64,000 nt of DNA from CAIYUC01 sp963682005. GTDB lineage: Bacteria > Bacteroidota > Bacteroidia > Bacteroidales > FEN-979. The position numbers and the translations under genes were made by a program. The notes beneath the pieces were generated by a model, which was not told the origin of the DNA, did no database searches, and saw only the letters and a program-made list of their open reading frames with translations. Position 1 is the first letter of the stretch. Each line of letters starts with the position of its first letter. Below are positions 17,573-25,345 of the stretch, piece after piece. The stretch spans positions 4,340,001 through 4,404,000 of the forward strand of contig OY820914.1 of assembly GCA_963682005.1 (NCBI GenBank), read 5' to 3'.

Positions 17573-17755
17573 CAGCGGTGAGTTTTTTTTCGGTTCCTTT
17601 CATCTGTATATATTTAGTCTAACCTGGGAAAATCAACAAAATGGTTAAGAGAGTATATTTTCATCTACGTGCTTCCGTAATGGAATTGTCATTACTTTGC
17701 GACAACGATTGGTGCTTAACCTTTTAAGGATGTCAATTTCTTTTACGGGCTGCCA

Positions 17756-18106
17756 CTAAAGGCTCTCCAGTAAGGACACGACCTTAATTGTTTGATTTTC
17801 TTGTTTGACCTCAATTTCTAATCCGAGCTCCTTGAGTTTGGCCAGATGATTTTTTATCTGCCTGTTCCTTCGTTTGGGGTTGTCATGAAGAACAGGCTCT
17901 TTATAGGCCTCTTTGTTTTTTATTACAAAATAGACCGCAATCATTAGGTGATGTGCTATAGCCACCAAGGCTTTCTTCTTTCCCCGTCGGGTGATTAAAT
18001 TCAGGTATTTCCTCTTAAAAAACCCATCTTTACACCGGGTGGCACCCCATCCACATTCAACTAAAGTAGTTTGGAGGTATTTGTTTCCTTGGGTGGTTCG
18101 GGTACT
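17756..18106 (-). CDS. IS110 transposase, C-terminal part in the -1 frame
   Basis: Codons from AGT at 18106-18104 to the stop at 17758-17756 encode 116 residues that complete the Tnp20 domain: G-N-K-Y-L-Q-T-T-L-V-E-C-G-W-G-A-T-R, then K-K-K-A-L-V-A-I-A-H-H-L and a charged helical tail. There is no independent start or ribosome binding site before the A9 run, so it would be made only as a fusion with the upstream frame. An internal ATG at 17968 gives a 70-residue piece of no likely function. Confidence 0.8.
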   Translation of the reverse strand, partial: STRTTQGNKYLQTTLVECGWGATRCKDGFFKRKYLNLITRRGKKKALVAIAHHLMIAVYFVIKNKEAYKEPVLHDNPKRRNRQIKNHLAKLKELGLEIEVKQENQTIKVVSLLESL

Positions 18107-19026
18107 TTTTTTTTACTGGCACTTTCATTACTTCCCGGACTTAAGCCAGTCCAACTGCTTATATGGTGTTCATTTGGAAAGCGGTTCATATCAACCCCGA
18201 TCTCACTAATGATGGTAAGTGCACTGTCTTTCGCAATGCCAGGGATACTTTGAAGCAAATCGACTTCCACAGAATAGTCACGTGCTGCTTCATCAATCTG
18301 TGCATCCAGTTTGGTAATTATCTTTTCCTGCTCCTGAATGCTTTCCCGTACGATATTTAACATAAATCGGTGATGGTTGGTAACCCTCCCATCGAGTGCT
18401 TTTCGAATGATATTGCGGTCTGTCTTGATGCTCTTGTGCAGGTGTTGCATCAACTCATCAATGTTGGTTTGACCATCAATAATATCGTTAATGATTTTGG
18501 TGGCGCTGGCTCCACTCACTTCAGTTACCACACTGCTTAGCTTGATGTTAGCATCTTCAAGGATTTTGATGATCCTGTTCTTATCAGATGCAATCTGGGC
18601 TACCTTCTTTTTCTTATATCTCACCAAATCTCGTAGCTCTCTGATATCTTGTGGTGGGATAAAACTTCCTTTTAAAAGCCCACTAAGCAGTAACTTACTG
18701 ATCCATCGACTGTCCTTTTTATTCGTCTTGTGACCGGGAATGTTTCTGGCATGCCTGGCATTGACGAGAATGATTTCAAAAGCCTCTTCAAGAACATTAA
18801 AAACAGGCTTCCAGTAAATTCCGGTACTTTCCATCGCTACATGGGTTACCCCTTCAGCCTTAGCCCAATCACGAAGCATTATTAAAGAATCTGTAAACGT
18901 ATCGAAAGTCCGGGTTTCAAAATCTGTATCGCTACGTCTAACCGTGGCTACTACAGTGTCTCTGTGAACATCAATGCCACAACCGCATTGGATTATCTGT
19001 TCAAATCTGACTTCTTGATTTTCCAT
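18061..19026 (-). CDS. IS110 transposase, N-terminal frame (DEDD domain)
   Basis: DEDD-type transposase/recombinase. Residues 15-22 read C-G-I-D-V-H-R-D with the first catalytic Asp; M-E-S-T-G-I-Y-W near 66-73 supplies the Glu; K-T-N-K-K-D-S-R-W near 100-108 carries the further Asp. The Tnp20 part follows (L-L-Q-S-I-P-G-I, W-T-G-L-S-P-G-S-N-E-S), including the Ser region of the active site near residue 300. The frame then runs out of phase after AGT-AAA-AAA-AAA and ends 15 codons later in sequence unlike the family. A -1 slip on A9 restores S-T-R-T-T-Q-G-N-K-Y-L, the expected continuation. Either programmed slippage, an inactivating deletion or a sequencing error. Confidence 0.88.
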   Translation of the reverse strand: MENQEVRFEQIIQCGCGIDVHRDTVVATVRRSDTDFETRTFDTFTDSLIMLRDWAKAEGVTHVAMESTGIYWKPVFNVLEEAFEIILVNARHARNIPGHKTNKKDSRWISKLLLSGLLKGSFIPPQDIRELRDLVRYKKKKVAQIASDKNRIIKILEDANIKLSSVVTEVSGASATKIINDIIDGQTNIDELMQHLHKSIKTDRNIIRKALDGRVTNHHRFMLNIVRESIQEQEKIITKLDAQIDEAARDYSVEVDLLQSIPGIAKDSALTIISEIGVDMNRFPNEHHISSWTGLSPGSNESASKKKVPEPPKETNTSKLL

Positions 19027-19046
19027 TTTGCTGCATTTGCAGCAAA
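19027..19046 (-). promoter_or_regulatory. Hairpin directly upstream of IS110 transposase start
   Basis: Perfect 8-bp inverted repeat tttgctgc (19027-19034) / gcagcaaa (19039-19046) with a 4-nt loop abuts the ATG of the transposase on the minus strand, so the mRNA leader folds right at the start codon. It could limit translation, as known for other IS families, or belong to the structured non-coding end. Inference only. Confidence 0.5.
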
Positions 19047-19678
19047 TCTAAAAATATTCATTGATGATTGGTATGGCCCGCTTTATGGATATTTCTTTTG
19101 ATCCAAGCAAAAGAAAGGAACAAGTGTGCCCGGCATTATGAGTGACTATAGGGTGAAAATCCCGAACACGCTTGACAGTAGGGAGTGTTAACCAAAGGCA
19201 AGGGTGTACACCGTGAGGTGGAATCTGAAAGAAGCTGGAGGCAAAGTTCTGGCCTGACGGACAGAAACTGCATAAGAGGCAATTACAGAGGGATGAGTTT
19301 GCTTGTCAAAACGAAGTCCTATACTGTCCGGACTCTGTAGTTGTATATGCAGCAGGCGCATGGAACGAAAGTCAGTCATCTTACCCGGGGAGATCTGATC
19401 GGAAGGCCAAGGCAACATTAACCAAGGCAACCTATACAGTGATGTATAACTGAACGATCAGAAGTCAGCAGAGGCCATAGTACTTAAGGAATTAAGGAAG
19501 GGCTGAACACTAACTGCAAAGTGAACTTTTGAGTTAAATCAAACGCTATGAAAACAGAAAATTAAGCAGAAGATTAGGCTACTTACGGGAGGGTCACACG
19601 GAATGTGATGTACCGCATGAGCGTTGAGCGACTGATTTGCACGAAAGAGAACACAATGCAAGAAACAGGAGGAAATAA

Positions 19679-20932
19679 ATGTTACTGGAAGAAATCTTAA
19701 GTCGAGAGAATTTGCAAGCGGCCTACAAGCAGGTAATGCGCAACAAAGGCAGCGCAGGGGTCGATGGAGAGACTGTGGAAAATCTGCAATCTTATCTATG
19801 GGACAACTGGGCAAATATCAAGACAGCGATACTTTCAGGAACATACAGACCTCTGCCTGTCAAACGGGTAGAAATACCCAAACCCAACGGCGGGAAACGG
19901 CTGCTGGGAATACCTACAGTCATGGACAGGCTGATCCAACAAGCCATTGGTCAGCAGTTGAGTAAACAGTGGGATGAGAGCTTCTCGAAGTTCAGCTATG
20001 GCTTCAGGCCGGGCAAGAGCGCCCCTATGGCGATCAGGCAGGCTCAAACCAACCTGAACGAGGGACACATCTGGGTCGTGGAAATCGATCTGGAGAAATT
20101 CTTCGACACCGTGAATCAGGATCGTCTCATGTACTTGCTCAGCAAAAGAACCAACGACAAACGAGTACTCCAGCTAATCAGGCGATTCCTTCAATCGGGA
20201 GTTCAAATAGGTAGTACTATCGAACAAACCCAAGAAGGTACGCCACAGGGAAGTCCAATGAGTCCAATATTATCGAACATAGTTCTGGATGAACTGGACA
20301 AGGAACTGGAAAGGCGGGGGCATAAATTTGTCCGGTATGCTGATGACTTCTGCATCTTTACCAAAAGTAAAAGAGCGGGTGAGCGGGTGATGAGCAGCAT
20401 TAGCTCCTTTCTTGAGGAGAGGCTTAAACTCCGGGTAAACCGGGACAAGAGCAGGATTAGCAAACCCAAGGATGTGAAACTCTTAGGTTATGCTTTCTAC
20501 TGGAGAAAGGGCATGTATCGGCTGCGAATACACCAGTCAAGTTACAAGAAGATCAAACTGAAGATCAAGGGGATCACACGAAAGACTTGGCCTATCAAAC
20601 TTGAAGACAGAATCGCCACCCTGCGAATCGTTATCCGAGGCTGGGTGCACTACTTCAAACTCGCCGAGAGTCGTACTCCCTTGGAACACATGGACTATTG
20701 GGTTCGCCGACGACTTAGGTATTGTGTATGGGAAACATGGAAATCAACAAGAACCAGAATCAGAGAACTTCGGAGACTAGGGGCATCCGAGGATAACGCA
20801 TACGCGTGGGGCTGCACACGACTTGGTGGGTGGCGTATTTGCAGGAGCTTTATCCTTCACACGACCCTTAACAATGAGTACTTTGCTGACCGGGGATATG
20901 TTGGTTTTATCGAGGTCTACTCCAAATGTTGA
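19679..20932 (+). CDS. ltrA: Group II intron reverse transcriptase/maturase
   Basis: Intron-encoded protein (417 residues) that assists splicing and copies the intron during retrohoming. Reverse transcriptase blocks: K-G-S-A-G-V-D-G (RT0/1), I-P-K-P-N-G-G-K-R-L-L-G-I-P near 60-75, Y-G-F-R-P-G-K-S-A near 103, Q-G-S-P-M-S-P-I-L-S-N near 183-193, and the catalytic R-Y-A-D-D near 219-223. A group II maturase-specific domain X follows (R-G-W-V-H-Y-F, then L-R-R-L-R-Y-C-V-W). No HNH endonuclease domain is present after it, which fits the class C/D/E/F-like lineages. The start ATG is preceded by a strong aggaggaaataa. The symbol is generic. Confidence 0.95.
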   Translation: MLLEEILSRENLQAAYKQVMRNKGSAGVDGETVENLQSYLWDNWANIKTAILSGTYRPLPVKRVEIPKPNGGKRLLGIPTVMDRLIQQAIGQQLSKQWDESFSKFSYGFRPGKSAPMAIRQAQTNLNEGHIWVVEIDLEKFFDTVNQDRLMYLLSKRTNDKRVLQLIRRFLQSGVQIGSTIEQTQEGTPQGSPMSPILSNIVLDELDKELERRGHKFVRYADDFCIFTKSKRAGERVMSSISSFLEERLKLRVNRDKSRISKPKDVKLLGYAFYWRKGMYRLRIHQSSYKKIKLKIKGITRKTWPIKLEDRIATLRIVIRGWVHYFKLAESRTPLEHMDYWVRRRLRYCVWETWKSTRTRIRELRRLGASEDNAYAWGCTRLGGWRICRSFILHTTLNNEYFADRGYVGFIEVYSKC

Positions 20933-20942
20933 ATTGGTTAGT

Positions 20943-21013
20943 GAACCGCCGTATACCGAACGGTACGTACGGTGGTGTGAGAGGACAGTGAGGGAAATAA
21001 TCCCTCACTTCCT
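20943..21013 (+). ncRNA. Group II intron domains V and VI
   Basis: Domain V: gaaccgccgta pairs with tacggtggtgt around a distal stem-loop accgaacggt. Domain VI: agtgaggga (20987-20995) pairs perfectly with tccctcact (21001-21009), loop aataa, then cctactcgaat to the 3' splice site. Within this stem I do not see the usual unpaired branch-point adenosine, which is unusual and could indicate hydrolytic release or a different pairing. Confidence 0.75.
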
Positions 21014-21106
21014 ACTCGAATAAAATGTATATGGTAAAATATAAGATGTGAATAAACAGTAATTTCAGGTAGGCTGGGGATTTGAAGGGTGGGTATGTTT
21101 ACCCCC

Positions 21107-21150
21107 AAAGCCACCTACAAGCCACCTACAAGCCGCCTACGAGCCGGCTA
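21107..21150. repeat. 11-bp tandem repeat, four units
   Basis: Four units of the type caagccaccta, caagccaccta, caagccgccta, cgagccggcta (first unit starts aaagcc). They lie in the gap between the intron 3' end and the next gene, 21022-21344, which otherwise shows only an AT-rich stretch and a small palindromic region near 21190-21215. Confidence 0.75.
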
Positions 21151-21344
21151 CCATCCGGGAACAGGCCAGCCGCAGGCCGGAAGTGATATAGAACCGATAT
21201 AGAAGTCCTATAGGATCAATATACATTGATCAACCATCACTCATGTTTTCAATATGTTAACAGGGGTTCCGGAACCCTGTTGGAACTACCGCAGGCTGTT
21301 CTGGCAAATTATCTTTGCTGCATTAACCAAAAACAAAACAGCAC

Positions 21345-21620
21345 ATGAACACAAATACATCTTTTTTCGGAATGCCGCTGGCCACCCTCGGAAAGCTGAT
21401 CTCCCTGGTCGGCGGGATCATTTCAATATGGATACATCTTGAAATACGCATTGCGGAGATCAATGTGGAACTGGCCAATGTCAAGCAGGACATGATCAAT
21501 CACAGGGCTGACAACCGGCGTGAAGTGGAAAGCCTGCACAACGACATGAACATCAATACCCGCGATATCCTGAGGAAGATTGATGAGATACAGATATATC
21601 TCAGAGACAATAAGGAGTAA
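21345..21620 (+). CDS. Small membrane-anchored coiled-coil protein
   Basis: 91 residues: a single hydrophobic segment (about residues 15-33, L-G-K-L-I-S-L-V-G-G-I-I-S-I-W) followed by a polar heptad-rich helix (I-N-V-E-L-A-N-V-K-Q-D-M ... I-D-E-I-Q-I-Y-L). No signal-peptidase site is obvious, so an N-terminal anchor with a soluble coiled coil is likely. It heads a group of three small genes resembling accessory or prophage-derived cassettes; a holin-like or phage-lysis role is possible but unsupported. Confidence 0.65.
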   Translation: MNTNTSFFGMPLATLGKLISLVGGIISIWIHLEIRIAEINVELANVKQDMINHRADNRREVESLHNDMNINTRDILRKIDEIQIYLRDNKE

Positions 21621-21624
21621 TAAG

Positions 21625-21706
21625 AATGAAGAATGAACAATGAACAATGAAAAATATTAAGTAATAGACAACCAATAGCCAAAAGCCAATAGCCAATAGC
21701 CAACAG
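21625..21706. repeat. Two short heptamer tandem tracts
   Basis: Tract one, 21625-21652: aatgaag, aatgaac, aatgaac, aatgaaa. Tract two, 21672-21706: ccaatag, ccaaaag, ccaatag, ccaatag, ccaacag. Both keep a strict 7-nt period and fill most of the spacer between the 91-residue and 188-residue genes, the same pattern as in the efflux operon. Confidence 0.75.
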
Positions 21707-21782
21707 CTAAAAAAACGTTTGCAAACCTAATCAACAGGCCCCGGCCAGGGCCGTATTATTAACAATTCAAATTTTAAACATT

Positions 21783-22349
21783 ATGGGAAAATCAACAACA
21801 AACATGATCACCGGCGGGTATCACGGTAAAGTGGGAAACAGGTTCGTCCTCCGCCGTGTGAACGGTGAATCGGTGCTGGCATCGAGACCGGAAATCAAGG
21901 ACAGGCAAACATCACCTGCACAGGAAGAAGTAAGGAATAAGTTCAAGGCAGCATCCGTATACGCCAAGGACATCCTCACCATTCCAAAATACAGGGATGC
22001 CTACAAGGCGCTGGCGAGACCGGGGAAATCGGCATACACGCTAGCCGTGACCGATTACTTCAAAGCGCCCTGGATCGAAATGATCGATACCGCCGATTAT
22101 AAAGGCGCCCCCGGGGAAAAGATCCGCATCCTTGCCTTCGACGACTTCATGGTAACAAAAGTTCACGTTACGGTGAAGGACCCGAACGGAGAGGAAGTGG
22201 AAAACGGTTTATGCGTAAAAGAACCCGAAGGCCCGGCCTGGATTTATACTGCTACCACTGCCCAATCCGAAACAACCGGTTTTGTGCTGGAGGTGACAGC
22301 CTATGATCTGCCGGGTCACCCGGTGGTGAGAACGATCACCATTCCATAG
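21783..22349 (+). CDS. Unknown protein, DUF6266-like N-terminus
   Basis: 188 residues without signal peptide. The N-terminal half (G-G-Y-H-G-K-V-G-N-R-F-V-L-R-R-V-N-G-E, then S-P-A-Q-E-E-V-R-N-K-F) resembles the G-K-V-G-N ... P-A-Q-x-x-x-R-x-K-F pattern I recall for DUF6266-type Bacteroidetes proteins; the C-terminal half looks like a beta-sandwich (V-H-V-T-V-K-D-P-N-G-E ... F-V-L-E-V-T-A-Y-D). A terminator follows 20 bp after the stop. Function unknown; often found, as here, beside repeats and small membrane proteins. Confidence 0.7.
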   Translation: MGKSTTNMITGGYHGKVGNRFVLRRVNGESVLASRPEIKDRQTSPAQEEVRNKFKAASVYAKDILTIPKYRDAYKALARPGKSAYTLAVTDYFKAPWIEMIDTADYKGAPGEKIRILAFDDFMVTKVHVTVKDPNGEEVENGLCVKEPEGPAWIYTATTAQSETTGFVLEVTAYDLPGHPVVRTITIP

Positions 22350-22368
22350 ATCTATGTATTATTCACCG

Positions 22369-22400
22369 ATGGGACCCTTCGAAAGCGGGGTCCCATTTAA
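22369..22400 (+). terminator. Rho-independent terminator
   Basis: atgggaccc (22369-22377) pairs with gggtcccat (22388-22396), with a loop containing ttcgaaagc and a short T-rich tail. It follows the 188-residue gene. Its loop and 3' arm (cgaaagcgggg-n-ccc) are almost repeated in the terminator at 22941. Confidence 0.75.
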
Positions 22401-22411
22401 ATATTCAGAAT

Positions 22412-22873
22412 ATGAAAAAAATAGTAATGATAACAATTTTCTTGTTCCCTGTTATCCTCATCACTTCATGCTCACCCCAGAGAAGGCTTGAGCGACTGGT
22501 CAGATCACACCCTGAATTGCTGTCGAATGACACAGTCCGGGTCACTGATACCATTATTACACTACCGGTAAAAGCAGATACCGCTATTTTCCTCGGAGAT
22601 TTGACCGATACCCTGAAACTGCATAAGGAGAACCTCAATGTTAACATACTCAGGATTGCCGACTCCCTGTGGATCAGTGGTGAATGCCGACCTGACACCA
22701 TCATCCGGTCACTTGAGTTTCCGGTTGAGAAGATCAAGGTTGTCAAGAACGATAAGGTCGATCTCCTAATCCGGAAAATGCCATGGGTCGTCACAGGTTT
22801 GTTTATACTGTGCATCGTATTATTGCTGATCATTTACTGGTTTAAGCCTCCAGGGTTATCAAATCGGTCATAA
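22412..22873 (+). CDS. Lipoprotein with C-terminal transmembrane helix
   Basis: 153 residues. N-terminal lipoprotein signal ending I-T-S-C (Cys20), a polar periplasmic middle (S-P-Q-R-R-L-E-R-L-V-R-S-H-P-E-L ... P-V-E-K-I-K-V-V-K-N-D-K-V), and a hydrophobic segment near residues 128-146 (V-T-G-L-F-I-L-C-I-V-L-L-L-I-I). Having both a lipid anchor and a second membrane segment is reminiscent of spanin-like or envelope-bridging proteins; this is inference. Last gene before a strong terminator. Confidence 0.7.
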   Translation: MKKIVMITIFLFPVILITSCSPQRRLERLVRSHPELLSNDTVRVTDTIITLPVKADTAIFLGDLTDTLKLHKENLNVNILRIADSLWISGECRPDTIIRSLEFPVEKIKVVKNDKVDLLIRKMPWVVTGLFILCIVLLLIIYWFKPPGLSNRS

Positions 22874-22940
22874 ACCTGTTACCATCCGGTGGAAAAGAAT
22901 TGAGAAAGAGATCTGTTCAAATTCAATTCGGTTAAAATAC

Positions 22941-22976
22941 GAAAGGGCCTTTGCGAAAGCGGGGACCCTTTTTTGT
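22941..22976 (+). terminator. Rho-independent terminator
   Basis: gaaagggcc ... ggggaccctttttt forms an interrupted stem with a gcgaaagc loop and six T residues. It ends the 21345-22873 plus-strand cassette. Confidence 0.8.
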
Positions 22977-23061
22977 CCTTGTGATAGAGAGTTATTTTAA
23001 AGCTGTAACGGGTCTACTGCAATTACCAGAAACCAATATGAGAATACGCCAGGGAAAAAAA

Positions 23062-24129
23062 TTATTTCTTTAAATTTATACCCTGCAAGTTAATGGAATA
23101 GGCGCCTTTTATCGAATTCCCTGAACTGTTGGCGTAGACTAACCAAACATCAAGAGTAAAATCAAATTTATCACCAACATTGATATTATGTGAGCTATTT
23201 CCCCCAAATTCTATTGTAGCTGTGGCTTCCTCCCTCTTTCTTAATGAAGTCCAATCATTGATTTCACGAGCATAACCCATACCACTGATTGAAGTGATAA
23301 AATATTCATTTCCCAAATTATCTGTTAGTTTTCCTTTCGCATAAGGATTGAATTTCCAATAATCTGCAATGCCATCAGAACCTGCCGCTTTAAGAGCATA
23401 CACGATTCCATATTGGTCATTGTCAGGATAGAACTTTAGAGTGAGTGTATAGCCAGATACAGTTTTTTTAAATGATTTAACGGATACTTCAAGATATTCG
23501 ATTCTCTGTTTGATAACTTTACCGGCTTTTTCGCCTTCTTCTTTTGCCTTTGTCCAGCCGACTGTTGATGCTTGCAATCTCGCAGATCTTGAAGGATGAG
23601 TTGAATTCCCGGCCTCAGGGAGGGTATTTATGGCTAACTTTGTTTCATTCAGAGTTGCGCCCAACTTAAACAGGACAAACCCTGCAAATTCATCAGCATC
23701 CAGCTCCAACAATTGCCTATTTCCTGATGGATTGAAAGTATGACCATTTAAATGATGCCCGATTTCATGTGCAAGTATAAAGATTGAGGGCCAATTGCTT
23801 TTCGATGTTAAATCAATCGTTTTAATGAAATCTTCATTGTACAGGATATACTTTTGGCCACTCCCCGGTGGTATCGTGGCACATGCCTTATAAATATCGG
23901 CAGCCAAAATGGTAAAATTTGGCTTTAACCCAACTTTTGCTAAAATATCATTAATTATGGTCTTTGCTTCATTACTCGCAGGAAAACAATATACTTCTTC
24001 ATTGTCAAGTTCAATAACTGAACCATCAAAGACGCATGTGGAATTTGAATATATTTTCATCAATCGTTGACCGCTGCAATTGATCCAGCAAACAATAAGC
24101 AAAACAGAATATATTATCAGTGGTTTCAT
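23062..24129 (-). CDS. Secreted M48-like zinc metalloprotease
   Basis: 355 residues with a signal peptide (about 1-20, ends N-C-S-G-Q; C-S-G could alternatively be a weak lipobox). The zinc-binding motif H-E-I-G-H-H-L-N-G-H lies near residue 114, followed by E-L-D-A-D-E-F-A-G-F about 22 residues later, which supplies the third ligand in M48/BepA-type peptidases. The C-terminal half (residues 180-355) is beta-rich and lacks recognisable motifs. Third gene of a minus-strand operon, 14 bp after its upstream partner. Substrate unknown; an envelope quality-control or processing role is inference. Confidence 0.75.
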   Translation of the reverse strand: MKPLIIYSVLLIVCWINCSGQRLMKIYSNSTCVFDGSVIELDNEEVYCFPASNEAKTIINDILAKVGLKPNFTILAADIYKACATIPPGSGQKYILYNEDFIKTIDLTSKSNWPSIFILAHEIGHHLNGHTFNPSGNRQLLELDADEFAGFVLFKLGATLNETKLAINTLPEAGNSTHPSRSARLQASTVGWTKAKEEGEKAGKVIKQRIEYLEVSVKSFKKTVSGYTLTLKFYPDNDQYGIVYALKAAGSDGIADYWKFNPYAKGKLTDNLGNEYFITSISGMGYAREINDWTSLRKREEATATIEFGGNSSHNINVGDKFDFTLDVWLVYANSSGNSIKGAYSINLQGINLKK

Positions 24130-24143
24130 AATTACTGCTTAAC

Positions 24144-24626
24144 TTATGGTAAACGGTATACTGATTTCCTTTTTAAAAGTGATAGTTTCAGGGAATCAAT
24201 TAAGGTCATCCCAATGTCATTTACCTGAAATTTGCTAATGTCGCGATCATTCACATAGTCCAATATAACAGTCCTGAAGTCTTTCATGGATCTGTTAACA
24301 GACAAATCCTCAATTAACAATCCCTCTCCATAATATAACTTTTCAAAGTCATCAATATATTTCCTGAATGCAGAATCATTTTTATCATGAGAAAGTATAA
24401 TCCCGATGGATTCTCCGATACTAAAATATACTTCCAGGCGCTTCTCAACAATAGTCTGTTCAAATTTTAACGAGTCAATTGTGTACATCTTTGCAAATTC
24501 CAATATCTTCAAATTCTTTTGTTGCCAGGTAAATTGCAAAATACCTCCAAAAACGGTTATGGTAAATAAAATTGATGTAAATCCTTTAAAAAAGATATCC
24601 CAATAATTATGCCGCTTATCTTCCAT
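24144..24626 (-). CDS. Single-pass membrane protein, unknown
   Basis: 160 residues: short cytoplasmic N-terminus (M-E-D-K-R-H-N-Y-W-D), one transmembrane helix (about 13-30, G-F-T-S-I-L-F-T-I-T-V-F-G-G-I-L), then a helical periplasmic or cytoplasmic domain rich in charged residues. Its start codon overlaps the stop of the upstream gene (TAATG), so the two are translationally coupled. Family not recognised. Confidence 0.7.
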   Translation of the reverse strand: MEDKRHNYWDIFFKGFTSILFTITVFGGILQFTWQQKNLKILEFAKMYTIDSLKFEQTIVEKRLEVYFSIGESIGIILSHDKNDSAFRKYIDDFEKLYYGEGLLIEDLSVNRSMKDFRTVILDYVNDRDISKFQVNDIGMTLIDSLKLSLLKRKSVYRLP

Positions 24627-25138
24627 TATTTGAATTCATTTTCAATTGATCCAGCTTCAGATAAACTTCCAGACGAACGTAAAATCATTGATTTTATACC
24701 GGAATTCACAAATTGAAAATCAGAAAACTTCTCCTTTAATTTTATCCCCCGCTCAACTTCTTTCAAGCACCTCCCGATATTGGGTTTAAACATGAAAATT
24801 CTCACACCAAATTGTCCATATGAATATTCGGTTACGTGGTATGTGGTACAATATATAAACCTGGTTTTCAATACTTGTCCTTGACAATTTTTTGTTTTTT
24901 TATAAATATAGAGGCTATCATTATCCCGAAAGAAAAAATAGTAATCAGTAGAATCCGGGCAAGGCTTATCATCCCAATTTATTGCTTTTTCCTGAACAAA
25001 TTTCCAGCCTGTTTCGGGTCTGCCTTGTATTAAAACCATTTTGACACAATTGCGGTCCTTATTGCAATCCATCATTTGAGACAAGGCGATAACCGGGCAG
25101 CTTGTTATGAATAGAATAATAAATGAAAGTAATTTCAT
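24626..25138 (-). CDS. Secreted protein of unknown function
   Basis: 170 residues with signal peptide (1-20, ends V-I-A-L-S-Q). The mature part has four to five Cys (M-D-C-N-K-D-R-N-C, K-P-C-P-D-S, K-N-C-Q-G-Q) that could form disulfides in the periplasm or outside. First gene of the operon with the 160-residue membrane protein and the M48-like protease. No known motif. Confidence 0.65.
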   Translation of the reverse strand: MKLLSFIILFITSCPVIALSQMMDCNKDRNCVKMVLIQGRPETGWKFVQEKAINWDDKPCPDSTDYYFFFRDNDSLYIYKKTKNCQGQVLKTRFIYCTTYHVTEYSYGQFGVRIFMFKPNIGRCLKEVERGIKLKEKFSDFQFVNSGIKSMILRSSGSLSEAGSIENEFK

Positions 25139-25303
25139 TCTGACATATTCTGAATTAGGAAAATTACATACTATCCCTCATTTTAAGTAGAATTGATTTG
25201 TATATGTATCAGTTATTTGCAGATCTTTTTTGTTGGAACTACCAATTATAGGAATTAATTTCCCTCCTCTCCTGCATATAATTTATCAATATCATATTCT
25301 AAG

Positions 25304-25339
25304 AATATAGGTAAGGACTTAGAAGTCCTCACCTATATT
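25304..25339. terminator. Long perfect-type hairpin, probable terminator
   Basis: aatataggt-aaggactt (25304-25320) pairs with aagtcct-cacctatatt (25323-25339) with a very small loop. It lies 7 bp after the stop of the small minus-strand gene 25346-25516. There is no long T run, so termination efficiency is uncertain. Confidence 0.6.
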
Positions 25340-25345
25340 GGCTCT

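Larger units (their letters stand above)
17756..19026 (-). mobile_element. IS110 family insertion sequence (transposase region)
   Basis: The coordinates cover the transposase reading frames only; element ends are not resolvable by eye, as IS110 members usually lack terminal inverted repeats. The gene is split in two frames at an A9 run (plus-strand T 18106-18114). Reading with a one-base slip gives a 423-residue protein, the usual IS110 size. The upstream flank, where IS110-type elements keep the non-coding region that can encode a bridge RNA, is interrupted by a group II intron at 19124. Confidence 0.85.
19124..21021 (+). mobile_element. Group II intron, apparently complete
   Basis: A self-splicing retroelement of 1898 bp. 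The 5' end is GTGTGCCCGGCA (19124), a typical bacterial group II GUGYG start; the 3' end is CCTACTCGAAT (ends 21021). Between them lie a structured 5' region of about 550 nt, the maturase gene 19679-20932, and domains V and VI. The 5' exon carries a 9-bp inverted repeat (tttcttttg 19092-19100 / caaaagaaa 19108-19116) ending 7 nt before the insertion point, reminiscent of hairpin-directed insertion of group IIC-like introns. It sits 97 bp upstream of the divergent IS110 transposase. Boundaries come from consensus ends, so a shift of a few bases is possible. Confidence 0.85.
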
